The translations under genes and the position numbers were made by a program. Below, one piece after another: positions 25,533 to 33,882 of a stretch of 56,411 bases of DNA; positions within the stretch are counted from its first letter, which is position 1, and every line of letters starts with the position of its first letter. Source of the DNA: Novosphingobium sp. (GTDB lineage Bacteria > Pseudomonadota > Alphaproteobacteria > Sphingomonadales > Sphingomonadaceae); NCBI RefSeq assembly GCF_030696665.1, contig NZ_JAUYRV010000030.1, positions 1 through 56,411 of the forward strand. Direction: 5' to 3'. Below the pieces are notes generated by a model. The model was not told the DNA's origin, did not search any database, and saw only the letters and a list, made by a program, of their open reading frames with translations.

Positions 25533-26276
25533 TCAGTTCGCGCCCTTATCAGCCTCTGATCGATAGCCGATCTCGGTCACGCACTTGTCTGTGCGGTCCA
25601 ATTGTACGTCTATCGACCACCTGCCTCGGTAAAACTGAACAGGAGGCAATGTTATTGGCCCGCCATGTAAAGGCATGTTTGGAATTCGAAATTTCGATTC
25701 GGACCATCCTTGATGGATCGCCGTGCCTCGGACGGCGGCAATGTCCAAGCAGTCTGCTGAATCACTGCTGTTATCTTTAGCCGGGTGCAACACGATATTT
25801 ACCCGCCTTTCCCCACGAATGGAGGGGTTTATGAGCACAGGTCGTTCAGCGCCGCGAAATCGCGGTCGACGCCACGCATCTGTCGGGAAAAAGCTCTCGT
25901 GATAGCTGATGCTGGCGCGCCAGCTTTTCTCGCCGGGAGCGCCTGAGACAAAAGCGGTAAAGCTTGCTGAGCGCGGATGATCAAAGGCGGTCTTCAGGTG
26001 CGGAAGTGAAAATGCTCGCTCGACCGTCTCAATACCAAGACCCTGCTTTGGCCATCGAAAAAGCGAGAGCAGCCTCTTGTGAAATTCGGCAACGTCGTAA
26101 TTGCAGGCGACATTTGGAAAAGGTCGCAGGTCTTCGAAGCTCGATTCTGCATATCCCGATACGACACATCGGTTTGAAGCAGGATTAGCAGGTTCGGCAA
26201 TACCGGACGTTTGGCTAAGAATGGTCAGCGGGAGCAGCGAGATCGACAAACAACTTCTCCCATGAAACGGCATCAC
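25533..26276 (-). CDS. Hypothetical secreted protein of atypical composition
   Basis: The 247-aa protein has an N-terminal hydrophobic segment (LSISLLPLTILSQTSGIAEP) that looks like a signal peptide cleaved near residue 27. The rest is soluble, with four Cys that could form two disulphides (Cys33, Cys59, a Cys in SADCLDI and one in DKCVTEIG). Features include RRVNIVLHPAKDN and RGRWSIDVQLD. I do not recognise a family. The base composition is visibly richer in A and T than both neighbours and the codon use is less GC-biased, which suggests recent acquisition. Confidence 0.7.
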   Translation of the reverse strand: MMPFHGRSCLSISLLPLTILSQTSGIAEPANPASNRCVVSGYAESSFEDLRPFPNVACNYDVAEFHKRLLSLFRWPKQGLGIETVERAFSLPHLKTAFDHPRSASFTAFVSGAPGEKSWRASISYHESFFPTDAWRRPRFRGAERPVLINPSIRGERRVNIVLHPAKDNSSDSADCLDIAAVRGTAIHQGWSESKFRIPNMPLHGGPITLPPVQFYRGRWSIDVQLDRTDKCVTEIGYRSEADKGAN

Positions 26277-26292
26277 TCAGTGACGATAATAG

Positions 26293-27066
26293 TCACTTTG
26301 ATCTTAACACCAAGACAACCCCGTCTTCACGAACCTGATCTCCAGCCAGCATACGAACCGCATCTGCCCGCGCGCGCGACAGGATTTCCGGCGCTACGCC
26401 AGCGTCATGCACCAACACATCCGCCTGCCCCAGAAGCCGCGCCGCGCGCAGGGTAAGATCTTCGGGGTCGTTCGAAGTCAGCACAATCTCGAACCGCCCC
26501 GACTGCCCTTCCGCGCCGGATGCCAGCCAGTTCGCCACCTTCGTCTCACTCCCCGCCCGGAACAGATCGAGTTCCCCGCCCTCGTCCAGCGCCGCATCCA
26601 GTGCACGTCTGCGATCCGCCACCGAGGCCCACCGCGCCCGCATCCCGTCGCGCGCCTCTTCCAAAGCACGCGCCAAAGCGCCAAGCCCTTGCGGCAGCAA
26701 CCGCTCCAGCCGCAACCGCAAGATCTTCGCCAAGCCCGCCGAGGCCCCTCCCGTACCTACCGCAATCAGCACCGGGTCGCGGTCCAAAATCGAAGGCGTG
26801 GTAAAATCGCACAGTTCGGGCCGGTCGACCACGTTGACCAGCAGCCCTGCACAGCGCAGCCGGATCGCATCGCCCTGCGCCATGTCGGGATTGTCGTGCG
26901 CGATGAAGGCGAGGCGTGCGCCGTCGTCGATCCCGGCGGCGATGTCGCGGTAGATCACCCCGCCTGCGCGTTCGATCAGCCGCTGCTTGGCCTGCGCCGC
27001 GTCCCCCTCGCCCAGCAGGATCACCGGCTGGCCCGCGATGCGGTGGAAGAGGGGGAGCGACTGCAT
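26293..27066 (-). CDS. Precorrin-2 dehydrogenase (CysG N-domain) with vestigial methylase segment
   Basis: The 257-aa protein begins like siroheme synthase: MQSLPLFHRIAGQPVILLGEG with a nucleotide-binding loop, VNVVDRPELCDFTTPSILDR and IAVGTGGASAGLAKILRLRLE, which match the CysG dehydrogenase/chelatase domain (residues 1-200). After it, LTSNDPEDLTLRAARLLGQ and HDAGVAPEILSRARADA match the first 50 residues of the uroporphyrinogen-III methylase domain, which then stops. The glycines of the methylase's first motif (GAGPGD) are lost here. It should make sirohydrochlorin or siroheme from precorrin-2, needed by sulfite reductase; a separate methylase must exist elsewhere. It lies 3 nt after lysA on the same strand. 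Confidence 0.85.
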   Translation of the reverse strand: MQSLPLFHRIAGQPVILLGEGDAAQAKQRLIERAGGVIYRDIAAGIDDGARLAFIAHDNPDMAQGDAIRLRCAGLLVNVVDRPELCDFTTPSILDRDPVLIAVGTGGASAGLAKILRLRLERLLPQGLGALARALEEARDGMRARWASVADRRRALDAALDEGGELDLFRAGSETKVANWLASGAEGQSGRFEIVLTSNDPEDLTLRAARLLGQADVLVHDAGVAPEILSRARADAVRMLAGDQVREDGVVLVLRSK

Positions 27067-27069
27067 GGC

Positions 27070-28329
27070 TTACTTGAGGAAGTCCGGCACGCGCTCTGCG
27101 GCCAGGATCGTGGCGGGGTCGATGCGGTCCGCCACCACGGCCCACTTGTCGCCATCCACCATGACCTCGGGCACCAATGGCCGCGAATTGTAGGTGTTGG
27201 CCATCGTCGCGCCATAGGCTCCGGCGGTGCGGAACACGGCAAGGTCGCCGCGCTCCACTTTGTCGATGGTGCGCGCCATCGCGAAGGTGTCGGAGCTTTC
27301 GCAGATCGGGCCGACGATGTTGGCGACCGCAGTCTCGCCCTTCGGCTCCACGGCCACGAAATCGTGCCAGGCGTCATAGAGCGCAGGCCGCGCCAGATCG
27401 TTCATCGCGGCATCGACCACGACCCACGGGTTGCTTGCGCCTTCCTTCACGCGAATCACTTGCGTCACCAGCACGCCGGTGTTCCCCGTAATCACACGGC
27501 CCGGCTCGAACATCAGCGTCACGCCCCAGTTGCCGGTCACGCGCGCTACCATCGCAGCGTATTCCTCGGGCTGCGGGAACACTTCGCCCGCCTTGTAGGG
27601 CACGCCGATCCCGCCGCCGAGATCCATGTGGGTGACGGTATGGCCCGCTGCGCGGATCTCTTCCATCAGCCCGCCCACCTTGGTGAACGCGGCTTCCAGC
27701 GGTTCCAACTTCGAAAGCTGGCTGCCGATGTGCAGCGTCAGCCCGCGCATATCCAGCCCCGGTGTGCCCGCCAGCCGCGCATAGATGGCCGCTGCCCGGT
27801 CAAACGGAACGCCGAACTTGTTCTCGGCCTTGCCCGTGGAAATCTTGCCATGCGTTCCGGCGTCAACATCGGGGTTCACGCGCAGCGCGGCAGAGGCCAC
27901 CTTGCCCATCGACGCGGCGATCTCGGCAAGCTCCAAGCCTTCTTCCTCGCTTTCGAGGTTGAACTGCCCGATCCCGGCCTCGATCCCACGGCGCATTTCA
28001 GCGGCTGTCTTGCCCACGCCCGAAAACACGATGCCGTCCGGGTCCATGCCCGCTGCCAGCGCGCGCTCCATCTCGCCGCCCGAAACCACATCCGCGCCAT
28101 AGCCCTCTGCTGCCAGCACTTTCAGCACCGACAGGTTCGGATTGGACTTCACCGCAAAGGCGATCTTCGCATTGCGCAGGATGCCCAGCGCATCGCGGAA
28201 CACGCGCGCGTGGCGCGTCAGCGTGGCGCGCGAATAGACATAGACGGGCGTGCCAACCTCGGCTGCGATCACCGGCAAGGGCACGTTCTCGGCGTGGAGC
28301 ACGCCGTTGTTCAATTCAAAATGGTCCAT
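27070..28329 (-). CDS. lysA: Diaminopimelate decarboxylase
   Basis: LysA makes lysine from meso-diaminopimelate using PLP. The 419-aa product has the PLP Lys in AFAVKSNPNLSVLKVL (about residue 57), MERALAAGMDPDGIVFSGVGK, the glycine loop MDLGGGIGVPY and FEPGRVITGN, plus the second active-site segment at VGPICESSDTFA (Cys). YGATMANTYNSRPLVPEVMVDG near the C-terminus is typical. Length is normal. The genes LptM-like, lysA and the CysG-like gene run in the same direction with gaps of about 9 and 3 nt and may be one transcript. Confidence 0.96.
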   Translation of the reverse strand: MDHFELNNGVLHAENVPLPVIAAEVGTPVYVYSRATLTRHARVFRDALGILRNAKIAFAVKSNPNLSVLKVLAAEGYGADVVSGGEMERALAAGMDPDGIVFSGVGKTAAEMRRGIEAGIGQFNLESEEEGLELAEIAASMGKVASAALRVNPDVDAGTHGKISTGKAENKFGVPFDRAAAIYARLAGTPGLDMRGLTLHIGSQLSKLEPLEAAFTKVGGLMEEIRAAGHTVTHMDLGGGIGVPYKAGEVFPQPEEYAAMVARVTGNWGVTLMFEPGRVITGNTGVLVTQVIRVKEGASNPWVVVDAAMNDLARPALYDAWHDFVAVEPKGETAVANIVGPICESSDTFAMARTIDKVERGDLAVFRTAGAYGATMANTYNSRPLVPEVMVDGDKWAVVADRIDPATILAAERVPDFLK

Positions 28330-28338
28330 CGGAAATTC

Positions 28339-28590
28339 TCAAGCCTCAGGTGGCAGATCAAAAGGATCGTCTTCGCGATCCTGCGAGCGGCGACGCGGCT
28401 CGACATTGCGCGCAGGGACCGCCTGCGCGGGAGGTTTGAGCAGATCGTCCGCACCCGGCTGCACCTCGCGCCCATAGGGGATTGGCGGCGAAGTCTGATC
28501 GGGCGCCAGCTTAAGCTCGGCCCGGTTGCCGCAAGCCCCAAGGGCGAGCGCTGCCAGCGTAACAGCCAGGGATGTGCGCAAAACGCTCAA
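28339..28590 (-). CDS. Small lipoprotein, LptM-like
   Basis: The 83-aa protein has a lipoprotein signal peptide ending LALGAC (Cys20), followed by a short polar tail that ends [11 protein letters not shown] small lipoprotein directly upstream of lysA is a conserved arrangement in proteobacteria, where the gene (yifL, now lptM) supports maturation of the LptDE translocon. The tail here, [10 protein letters not shown], is not identical to the enterobacterial GXKGPLY pattern, so the assignment rests mainly on position. It ends 9 nt before lysA and starts within the last codons of argH. Confidence 0.7.
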   Translation of the reverse strand: MSVLRTSLAVTLAALALGACGNRAELKLAPDQTSPPIPYGREVQPGADDLLKPPAQAVPARNVEPRRRSQDREDDPFDLPPEA

Positions 28591-29996
28591 GCCGATTCCT
28601 CCAGCCCCAGCGCCACGCGCGCTTCAGCCACGCGCTTCCTTACCTCGTCCGGCGCGGTTCCGCCATGACTGCATCGCGCCGCCACGCTCGCTTCAACCGA
28701 AAGCGCGGCATAGACGCGCTCGTCGATCCGCGCGTCGATGGCTTTCAGGTCTTCGATCGATAGCTGATCGAGCGCAACGCCCCGGCTTTCAGCCAGCTTC
28801 ACTGCGCTTCCGGTGATGTGGTGCGCCTCGCGGAACGGGATGTTGGCCTGCCGCACCAGCCAGTCGGCAAGGTCGGTCGCCGTGGCATAGCCAAGCTCTG
28901 CCGCCGCGCGCATCCGTTCGGTGCGGAACTTGGCTTCGGCGACCATGCCGGTCATTGCCGCAATAGACAGCGCCAGCAGCGAAGCCGCTTCGAAGACCGG
29001 CGGCTTGTCGTCCTGCATGTCCTTGGAATAGGCCAGCGGCAGGCCCTTCATGGTGATCATCAGCGCGGTAAGGCACCCCACGATCCGGCCCGAATGACCG
29101 CGCACCAGTTCCGCCGCATCGGGGTTCTTCTTCTGCGGCATGATGCTGCTGCCGGTCGACAGGCTGTCGGGCAGCGTCACGAAGCCGAACGGCTGGCTCG
29201 CCCAGATGATGAACTCCTCGGCCAACCGTGAGAGGTGCAGCGAGCACTGCGCGGCGGCCATCAGGTAATCGAGCGCAAAATCACGGTCGGACACCGAATC
29301 GAGGCTGTTGTCGGTCGGCCCGTCAAAGCCCAGCGCCTCTGCCGTGCGGAAGCGATCGATGGGAAAGCCTGTGCCTGCCAGCGCGGCTGCGCCCAACGGA
29401 CTGCGGTTCATCCGCACCCGCGCATCGGCAAAGCGCGAACGATCGCGCCCGATCATCTCGTAATAGGCCATCAGGTGATGCCCCAGCGTCACCGGCTGCG
29501 CGGTCTGCAGATGGGTGAAGCCGGGCATGATCGACGCCGCATGTTCGCCCGCGCGGTCCACCAGCGCCAGTTGCAACTGCTTCAGGCCGAGTTCGGCCTG
29601 ATCCATCGCATCGCGCACCCACAGGCGGAAATCGGTCGCCACCTGATCGTTGCGGCTGCGCGCGGTGTGCAAGCGGCCTGCTGTTGCACCGATCAGTTCG
29701 GCAAGGCGGCTTTCGGTGGTCATGTGAATGTCTTCAAGGTCCCAGTTTTCGGGAACCCCGTTGGCTTCGTACTCGGCGGCCACCTGATCCAGCCCGCCCG
29801 CAATCAGCGCCGCATCCTGCGCCGAAACGATGCCTTGCGCGCCCAGCATGTCCACATGGGCCTTTGACGCGGCGATATCTTGCCGCCACAGCGCCTTGTC
29901 GAAGGGAATCGAGGCGTTAATCTCGCGCATGATCGCCGAGGGACCGCCTGCGAAGCGCCCGCCCCACATCTGGTTGGAGCCTGAATTGCCGCTCAT
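28587..29996 (-). CDS. argH: Argininosuccinate lyase
   Basis: ArgH cleaves argininosuccinate to arginine and fumarate. The product is 469 aa from the ATG at 29996 ([15 protein letters not shown]), preceded by GGACGG. The frame continues to 30368, but that part is antisense to the TlpA-like gene. The fumarase/aspartase superfamily signature [12 protein letters not shown] is present, with the catalytic Ser, together with [34 protein letters not shown] and the C-terminal helical region. Full length. It overlaps the 5' end of the divergent TlpA-like gene by about 11 nt if that gene starts at TTG 29986. Confidence 0.96.
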   Translation of the reverse strand: MSGNSGSNQMWGGRFAGGPSAIMREINASIPFDKALWRQDIAASKAHVDMLGAQGIVSAQDAALIAGGLDQVAAEYEANGVPENWDLEDIHMTTESRLAELIGATAGRLHTARSRNDQVATDFRLWVRDAMDQAELGLKQLQLALVDRAGEHAASIMPGFTHLQTAQPVTLGHHLMAYYEMIGRDRSRFADARVRMNRSPLGAAALAGTGFPIDRFRTAEALGFDGPTDNSLDSVSDRDFALDYLMAAAQCSLHLSRLAEEFIIWASQPFGFVTLPDSLSTGSSIMPQKKNPDAAELVRGHSGRIVGCLTALMITMKGLPLAYSKDMQDDKPPVFEAASLLALSIAAMTGMVAEAKFRTERMRAAAELGYATATDLADWLVRQANIPFREAHHITGSAVKLAESRGVALDQLSIEDLKAIDARIDERVYAALSVEASVAARCSHGGTAPDEVRKRVAEARVALGLEESA

Positions 29997-30579
29997 ATCC
30001 GTCCGTTCGCCCAAATTGCTGCTGCTCATGGCGGCGCTCGCCGTCGCGGGGTGCGATAGGCAAGCCGCGCCCGACTCGCAACCGCAGACGACAGCCACAC
30101 CTTCGGAAAGCACCGCGAAGGGCGAATTCAATGGCACGCTGGACATTTCCAATCGCGGAAAGGCCATGCCGGACTTCAGTGTGACCGACCCTTCGGGCAA
30201 GACACTGAAGCTCACCGACCTCAAAGGCACGCCGGTTCTGGTGAACCTTTGGGCCACATGGTGCGGCCCCTGCGTGCTGGAAATGCCGATGCTCGACAAG
30301 CTGGCGGCAGACAAGGCGGGCAAACTGCGCGTCCTTACTGTCTCGCAGGATATCGACGGCGCGGCCAAGGTCGCCCCTTTCTATGCCGAGAAGAAGTTCG
30401 GGAAACTTGAACCTTGGCTCGATCCCGAAAACAACCTCGGCTTCCACTACGAAACCGGAATGCTGCCCACGACTGTGCTTTACGACAAAGACGGCAAGGA
30501 AGTGTGGCGCATGATCGGCGCGCACGATTGGTCGAGCGCCCGCACCACGGCGATGCTCGCGGAGACTTTGGGGAAGTAA
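29986..30579 (+). CDS. TlpA/ResA-like thioredoxin lipoprotein
   Basis: The product is about 197 aa from a TTG at 29986, preceded by TTGGAGCC. This start creates a complete lipoprotein signal peptide ending AALAVAGC (Cys23). The ATG at 30031 would leave only nine residues before the lipid Cys, so TTG is preferred. The thioredoxin fold has the redox motif WATWCGPC (about residue 92) and [17 protein letters not shown]. It has a cis-Pro region ([18 protein letters not shown]). It probably reduces disulphides in the periplasm, for example in c-type cytochrome maturation. Extension into the divergent argH start is unusual. Confidence 0.87.
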   Translation: MPLISVRSPKLLLLMAALAVAGCDRQAAPDSQPQTTATPSESTAKGEFNGTLDISNRGKAMPDFSVTDPSGKTLKLTDLKGTPVLVNLWATWCGPCVLEMPMLDKLAADKAGKLRVLTVSQDIDGAAKVAPFYAEKKFGKLEPWLDPENNLGFHYETGMLPTTVLYDKDGKEVWRMIGAHDWSSARTTAMLAETLGK

Positions 30580-30587
30580 GGGAAAAA

Positions 30588-30698
30588 GCCCACCCCCAGC
30601 CCCTCCCGCTCATCCTGAGCTTGTCGAAGGGGGGAGGGGAGCCAAACAGCGCGACACCCGCATTCCCCTCCCGCAGGCGGGAGGGGGCAGGGGTGGGC
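30588..30698. repeat. Nested palindromic repeat between tlpA-like gene and serC
   Basis: The outer arms are CCCACCCCCAGCCCCTCCCG (30589-30608) and CGGGAGGGGGCAGGGGTGGG (30678-30697), near-perfect inverted repeats. Between them lies a second module, CTCATCCTGAGCTTGTCGAAGG (from 30609), and a GGGGAGGGG run (30631-30639) that can pair with the left arm. This resembles a REP-type insertion inside another palindrome. It could act as a terminator for the upstream gene. Confidence 0.65.
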
Positions 30699-30734
30699 AA
30701 AGGCACCCCACCCGAAAGGCCACCCAACAAAAGT

Positions 30735-30762
30735 TTGACATATCCCGCCGCGCCACTAGAGC
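30735..30762 (+). promoter_or_regulatory. Candidate sigma-70-like promoter for serC
   Basis: TTGACA (30735-30740) is a perfect -35 element. TAGAGC lies 16 nt later (30757-30762) and is a weak -10 box. The serC start is 57 nt further. No binding site for a regulator is recognised. Confidence 0.45.
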
Positions 30763-30818
30763 GGCCGACGGGCCACGCGGTCCCAACGCCGCGCGTGCTC
30801 TCTGTAAGGAGAGACTAC

Positions 30819-31958
30819 ATGTCTGTTACGATTCCGGCTCGCAAGCCTGCGCGCCCATTCTTCTCGTCCGGTCCCTGCGCCAAGCCGCCCGGATATTCCC
30901 CCGAAAAGCTCGCCACCGAATCGCTGGGCCGGTCACACCGCGCCAAGATCGGCAAGACTCGCCTTCAGTACAGCATCGATCTGATGCGCGAAGTGCTGCA
31001 GCTTCCCGATACACACCGCATCGGCATCGTTCCGGGGTCTGATACCGGCGCTTTCGAAATGGCGATGTGGACGATGCTGGGCGCGCGCCCCGTCACCACG
31101 CTGGCATGGGAATCGTTCGGCGAAGGTTGGGTCACCGATGCGGCCAAGCAGCTGAAGATCGATCCCACGATCCTGCGCGCCGATTATGGCCAGATCCCCG
31201 ATCTGAACGCGATCGACTGGTCGAACGACGTGCTCTTCACATGGAACGGCACCACCTCGGGCGTCCGCGTTCCGAACGCAGATTTCATCCCTGCCGACCG
31301 CGAAGGCCTGTCCTTCGCAGACGCCACCTCGGCAGTCTTCGCCTACGACATCGACTGGTCGAAGATCGACGTCGCCACCTTCTCCTGGCAGAAGGTTCTG
31401 GGCGGCGAAGGCGGCCACGGCGTGCTGATCCTCGGCCCCCGCGCGGTCGAACGGCTTGAAACCTATACGCCCGCATGGCCCCTGCCTAAAGTGTTCCGCC
31501 TGGTATCCAAAGGCAAGCTGGCTGAAGGCGTGTTCAAGGGCGAAACCATCAACACCCCCTCGATGCTCGCTGTCGAAGACGCGATCTTCGCGCTCGAATG
31601 GGCCAAGGATCTGGGCGGTCTGAAGGGCCTGCAGGCGCGCAGCGATGCCAATGCGGCAGCGCTCGACAAGATCGTGCAGGAACGCTCGTGGCTCTCGCAC
31701 CTCTGCGCCGATGAAGCGACCCGGTCGAAGACCTCGGTCTGCCTCTCGGTCGAAGGCGCGGACGCAGACTTCATCAAGAAGTTTGCCGCCATGCTCGAAA
31801 AGCAGGACGCCGCCTACGACATCGCCGGATACCGCGATGCTCCAGCAGGCCTGCGCATCTGGTGCGGCGCGACTGTCAACGCCGAGGACATTGCTGACCT
31901 CGGTCCGTGGCTCGACTGGGCCTACGCAGCGACCAAGGCCGAACTGGCCACGGCCTGA
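30819..31958 (+). CDS. serC: Phosphoserine aminotransferase
   Basis: SerC converts 3-phosphohydroxypyruvate to phosphoserine. The product is 379 aa from the ATG at 30819, with TAAGGAGAG upstream. It belongs to the alphaproteobacterial/archaeal-type SerC group: FFSSGPCAKPPGYSPEKL, VPGSDTGAFEMAMWTMLG, DATSAVFAYDIDWSK and the PLP Lys in TFSWQKVLGGEGGHGVL. INTPSMLAVEDAIFALEW and GLRIWCGATVNAEDI are typical of the C-terminal part. It is followed by serA in the same direction, 113 nt away, with a hairpin pair in between. Confidence 0.95.
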   Translation: MSVTIPARKPARPFFSSGPCAKPPGYSPEKLATESLGRSHRAKIGKTRLQYSIDLMREVLQLPDTHRIGIVPGSDTGAFEMAMWTMLGARPVTTLAWESFGEGWVTDAAKQLKIDPTILRADYGQIPDLNAIDWSNDVLFTWNGTTSGVRVPNADFIPADREGLSFADATSAVFAYDIDWSKIDVATFSWQKVLGGEGGHGVLILGPRAVERLETYTPAWPLPKVFRLVSKGKLAEGVFKGETINTPSMLAVEDAIFALEWAKDLGGLKGLQARSDANAAALDKIVQERSWLSHLCADEATRSKTSVCLSVEGADADFIKKFAAMLEKQDAAYDIAGYRDAPAGLRIWCGATVNAEDIADLGPWLDWAYAATKAELATA

Positions 31959-31972
31959 TTTTCCGAGACTGC

Positions 31973-32052
31973 GCCCCCGCGAAGGCGGGGGCCTCCCTCG
32001 GCACAGAACCACCTTCGCGTAACAACACCAAGGTCCCCGCCTTCGCGGGGAC
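31973..32052. repeat. Inverted pair of GC hairpins (REP-type) between serC and serA
   Basis: GCCCCCGC-GAAG-GCGGGGGC (31973-31992) and GTCCCCGC-CTTC-GCGGGGAC (32033-32052) are both 8-bp stems with 4-nt loops. The second is nearly the reverse complement of the first. The pair has the layout of bacterial interspersed mosaic/REP elements. The second hairpin ends 19 nt before the serA ATG, inside the expected leader, so it may reduce serA translation or stabilise the serC end of the transcript. Confidence 0.75.
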
Positions 32053-32071
32053 GCACGGATTGGATCGAAAC

Positions 32072-33658
32072 ATGACCAAGCCCAAAGTCCTCATTTCCGA
32101 CAAGATGGACCCCAACGCCGCCCGCATCTTCACCGAAATGGGCTGTGACGTTGACGTAATCACCGGCGAAACCCCCGAACAGCTGATCGCCCGCATCGGC
32201 GAATACGATGGCCTCGCCATCCGCTCCTCGACCAAGGTGACCAAGGAAATCCTTGCCGCCGCCACCAACCTCAAGGTCATCGGCCGCGCCGGCATCGGTG
32301 TCGACAACGTCGATATCCCGGCCGCATCAGCGCAGGGCGTGGTGGTGATGAACACCCCGTTCGGCAATTCGATAACCACCGCCGAACACGCCATCGCCAT
32401 GATCTTCGCCCTCGCGCGCCAGATCCCCGAAGCCAACGCGCAGACGCAGCAGGGCCTGTGGCCGAAGAACGGCTTCATGGGCGTTGAAGTCACCGGCAAG
32501 ACGCTCGGCCTGATCGGCGCGGGCAACATCGGCTCCATCGTCGCCAGCCGCGCGCTCGGCCTCAAGATGAAGGTCGTTGCGTTCGATCCGTTCCTGACGC
32601 CCGAACGCGCCATCGAAATGGGCGTGGAAAAGGCCGATCTCGATACGCTGCTGGGCAAGGCAGACTTCATCACCCTGCACACCCCGCTGACCGACCAGAC
32701 GCGCAACATCCTCTCGGCTGAAAACATCGCCAAGTGCAAGAAGGGTGTCCGCATCGTCAATTGCGCACGCGGCGGGCTGATCGATGAAACCGCGCTCAAG
32801 GCCGCGCTCGATTCGGGCCAGGTCGCGGGCGCCGCGCTCGATGTGTTCGAAACCGAACCCGCCAAGGATTCGCCGCTGTTCGGCACGCCGAACTTCATCT
32901 GCACCCCGCACCTCGGTGCCTCGACCAACGAAGCGCAGGTCAACGTCGCGCTGCAGGTGGCAGAGCAGATGGCCGATTTCCTCGTCTCGGGCGGCGTCAC
33001 CAATGCGCTCAACATGCCTTCGCTCTCGGCTGAAGAAGCGCCGAAGCTGAAGCCTTACATGGCGCTGGCCGAAAAGCTGGGCAAGCTGGTAGGCCAGCTG
33101 GCGCACGACAACCTGACCAAGATCGCCATTGAAGTTGAAGGTGCCGCAGCGCAACTCAACCAGAAGCCGATCACCGCCGCCGTGCTTGCTGGCCTGATGA
33201 GCCAGTATTCGGACACCGTGAACATGGTCAACGCGCCGTTCCTCGCCAAGGAGCGCGGGCTGGACGTGCGCGAAGTGCGCCATGATCGCGAAGGCGAATA
33301 CCGCACGCTGGTGCGCGTCACCGTCAGCACGTCGCAAGGCGAGCGTTCGGTTGCAGGGACGCTGTTCGGCAACGGTCAGCCGCGTCTGGTCGAAATCTTC
33401 GGCATCGGCATCGAAGCCGATCTCGATGGCGACATGCTCTACATCGTCAACTCCGACGCTCCGGGCTTCATCGGCCGCATCGGCACGCTGCTGGGTGAAA
33501 ACAGCATCAACATCGGCACCTTCCACCTCGGCCGCCGCGAAGCCGGTGGCGAGGCCGTGCTGCTGCTCTCGCTCGACAACCCGGTCCCGCAGGACGTGCT
33601 CAAGCAAGCCTGCGACCTGCAAGGCGTGCGCACGGTCAAGGCGCTCAAGTTCGTCTGA
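32072..33658 (+). CDS. serA: D-3-phosphoglycerate dehydrogenase
   Basis: SerA carries out the first step of serine synthesis. The product is 528 aa from the ATG at 32072; the open frame runs back through the repeat. The NAD-binding GAGNIGSIVASRAL motif is present, together with NCARGGLIDETAL and the catalytic His-Glu region DVFETEPAKDSPLF and CTPHLGASTNEAQ. A C-terminal ACT-like regulatory region (about 460-528; IVNSDAPGFIGRIGTLLGE) is preceded by the intervening domain, so this is the long SerA form subject to feedback. Only a weak ribosome site (GGAT) is visible, which fits hairpin-limited translation. Confidence 0.95.
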   Translation: MTKPKVLISDKMDPNAARIFTEMGCDVDVITGETPEQLIARIGEYDGLAIRSSTKVTKEILAAATNLKVIGRAGIGVDNVDIPAASAQGVVVMNTPFGNSITTAEHAIAMIFALARQIPEANAQTQQGLWPKNGFMGVEVTGKTLGLIGAGNIGSIVASRALGLKMKVVAFDPFLTPERAIEMGVEKADLDTLLGKADFITLHTPLTDQTRNILSAENIAKCKKGVRIVNCARGGLIDETALKAALDSGQVAGAALDVFETEPAKDSPLFGTPNFICTPHLGASTNEAQVNVALQVAEQMADFLVSGGVTNALNMPSLSAEEAPKLKPYMALAEKLGKLVGQLAHDNLTKIAIEVEGAAAQLNQKPITAAVLAGLMSQYSDTVNMVNAPFLAKERGLDVREVRHDREGEYRTLVRVTVSTSQGERSVAGTLFGNGQPRLVEIFGIGIEADLDGDMLYIVNSDAPGFIGRIGTLLGENSINIGTFHLGRREAGGEAVLLLSLDNPVPQDVLKQACDLQGVRTVKALKFV

Positions 33659-33680
33659 GTTTACCGGACTGACAGCATAG

Positions 33681-33717
33681 AAGGGGGCGGGTGCAGCAAT
33701 GCGCCCGCCCCCTTTTT
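33681..33717 (+). terminator. Intrinsic terminator downstream of serA
   Basis: AAGGGGGCGGG (33681-33691) pairs with CCCGCCCCCTT (33704-33714) around a 12-nt loop and is followed by a run of T. It lies 22 nt after the serA stop and is the clearest rho-independent terminator in the window. Confidence 0.9.
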
Positions 33718-33729
33718 CTATCTACAATT

Positions 33730-33817
33730 GTCACCCTGAACTTGTTTCAGGGTCCATCTCTCATCGGAAGCGGCCGCCTGTTCGGCACGATGGATCCTGA
33801 ACCAAGTTCAGGATGAC
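33730..33817. repeat. GTCA...TGAC paired palindromic repeat upstream of hisZ
   Basis: The left module runs 33730-33757 (GTCACCCTGAACTTGTTTCA, GGGTCCAT). The right module runs 33790-33817 (ATGGATCCTGAACCAAGTTC, AGGATGAC) and is the inverted copy. Each module has its own internal hairpin (CCCTGAA...TTCAGGG; TCCTGAA...TTCAGGA). The 32-nt spacer includes GGAAGCGGCCGCCTG. It is one of several copies of this repeat family here. Confidence 0.8.
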
Positions 33818-33882
33818 GGAATCGTAGAACTCCCACACCCCTTCATCGACACGCCGCCAAGTTCAAGCTAAGCGCGCAACCC

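Noticed and set aside
26407..28668. Long open frame of 753 codons on the plus strand, antisense to lysA and the CysG-like gene
   Set aside because: The translation is rich in Arg, His and Pro without any domain, whereas the opposite strand holds complete lysA and a CysG domain. It is a GC-bias shadow.
30000..30368. Upstream extension of argH
   Set aside because: The extra residues are antisense to the TlpA-like lipoprotein and unlike any ArgH N-terminus. The ATG at 29996 has a GGACGG site.
31907..32071. In-frame extension of serA through the hairpin pair
   Set aside because: The translation of the repeat gives APAKAG/PAFAGTH, typical of read-through repeats. SerA starts naturally at MTKPKVLISD.
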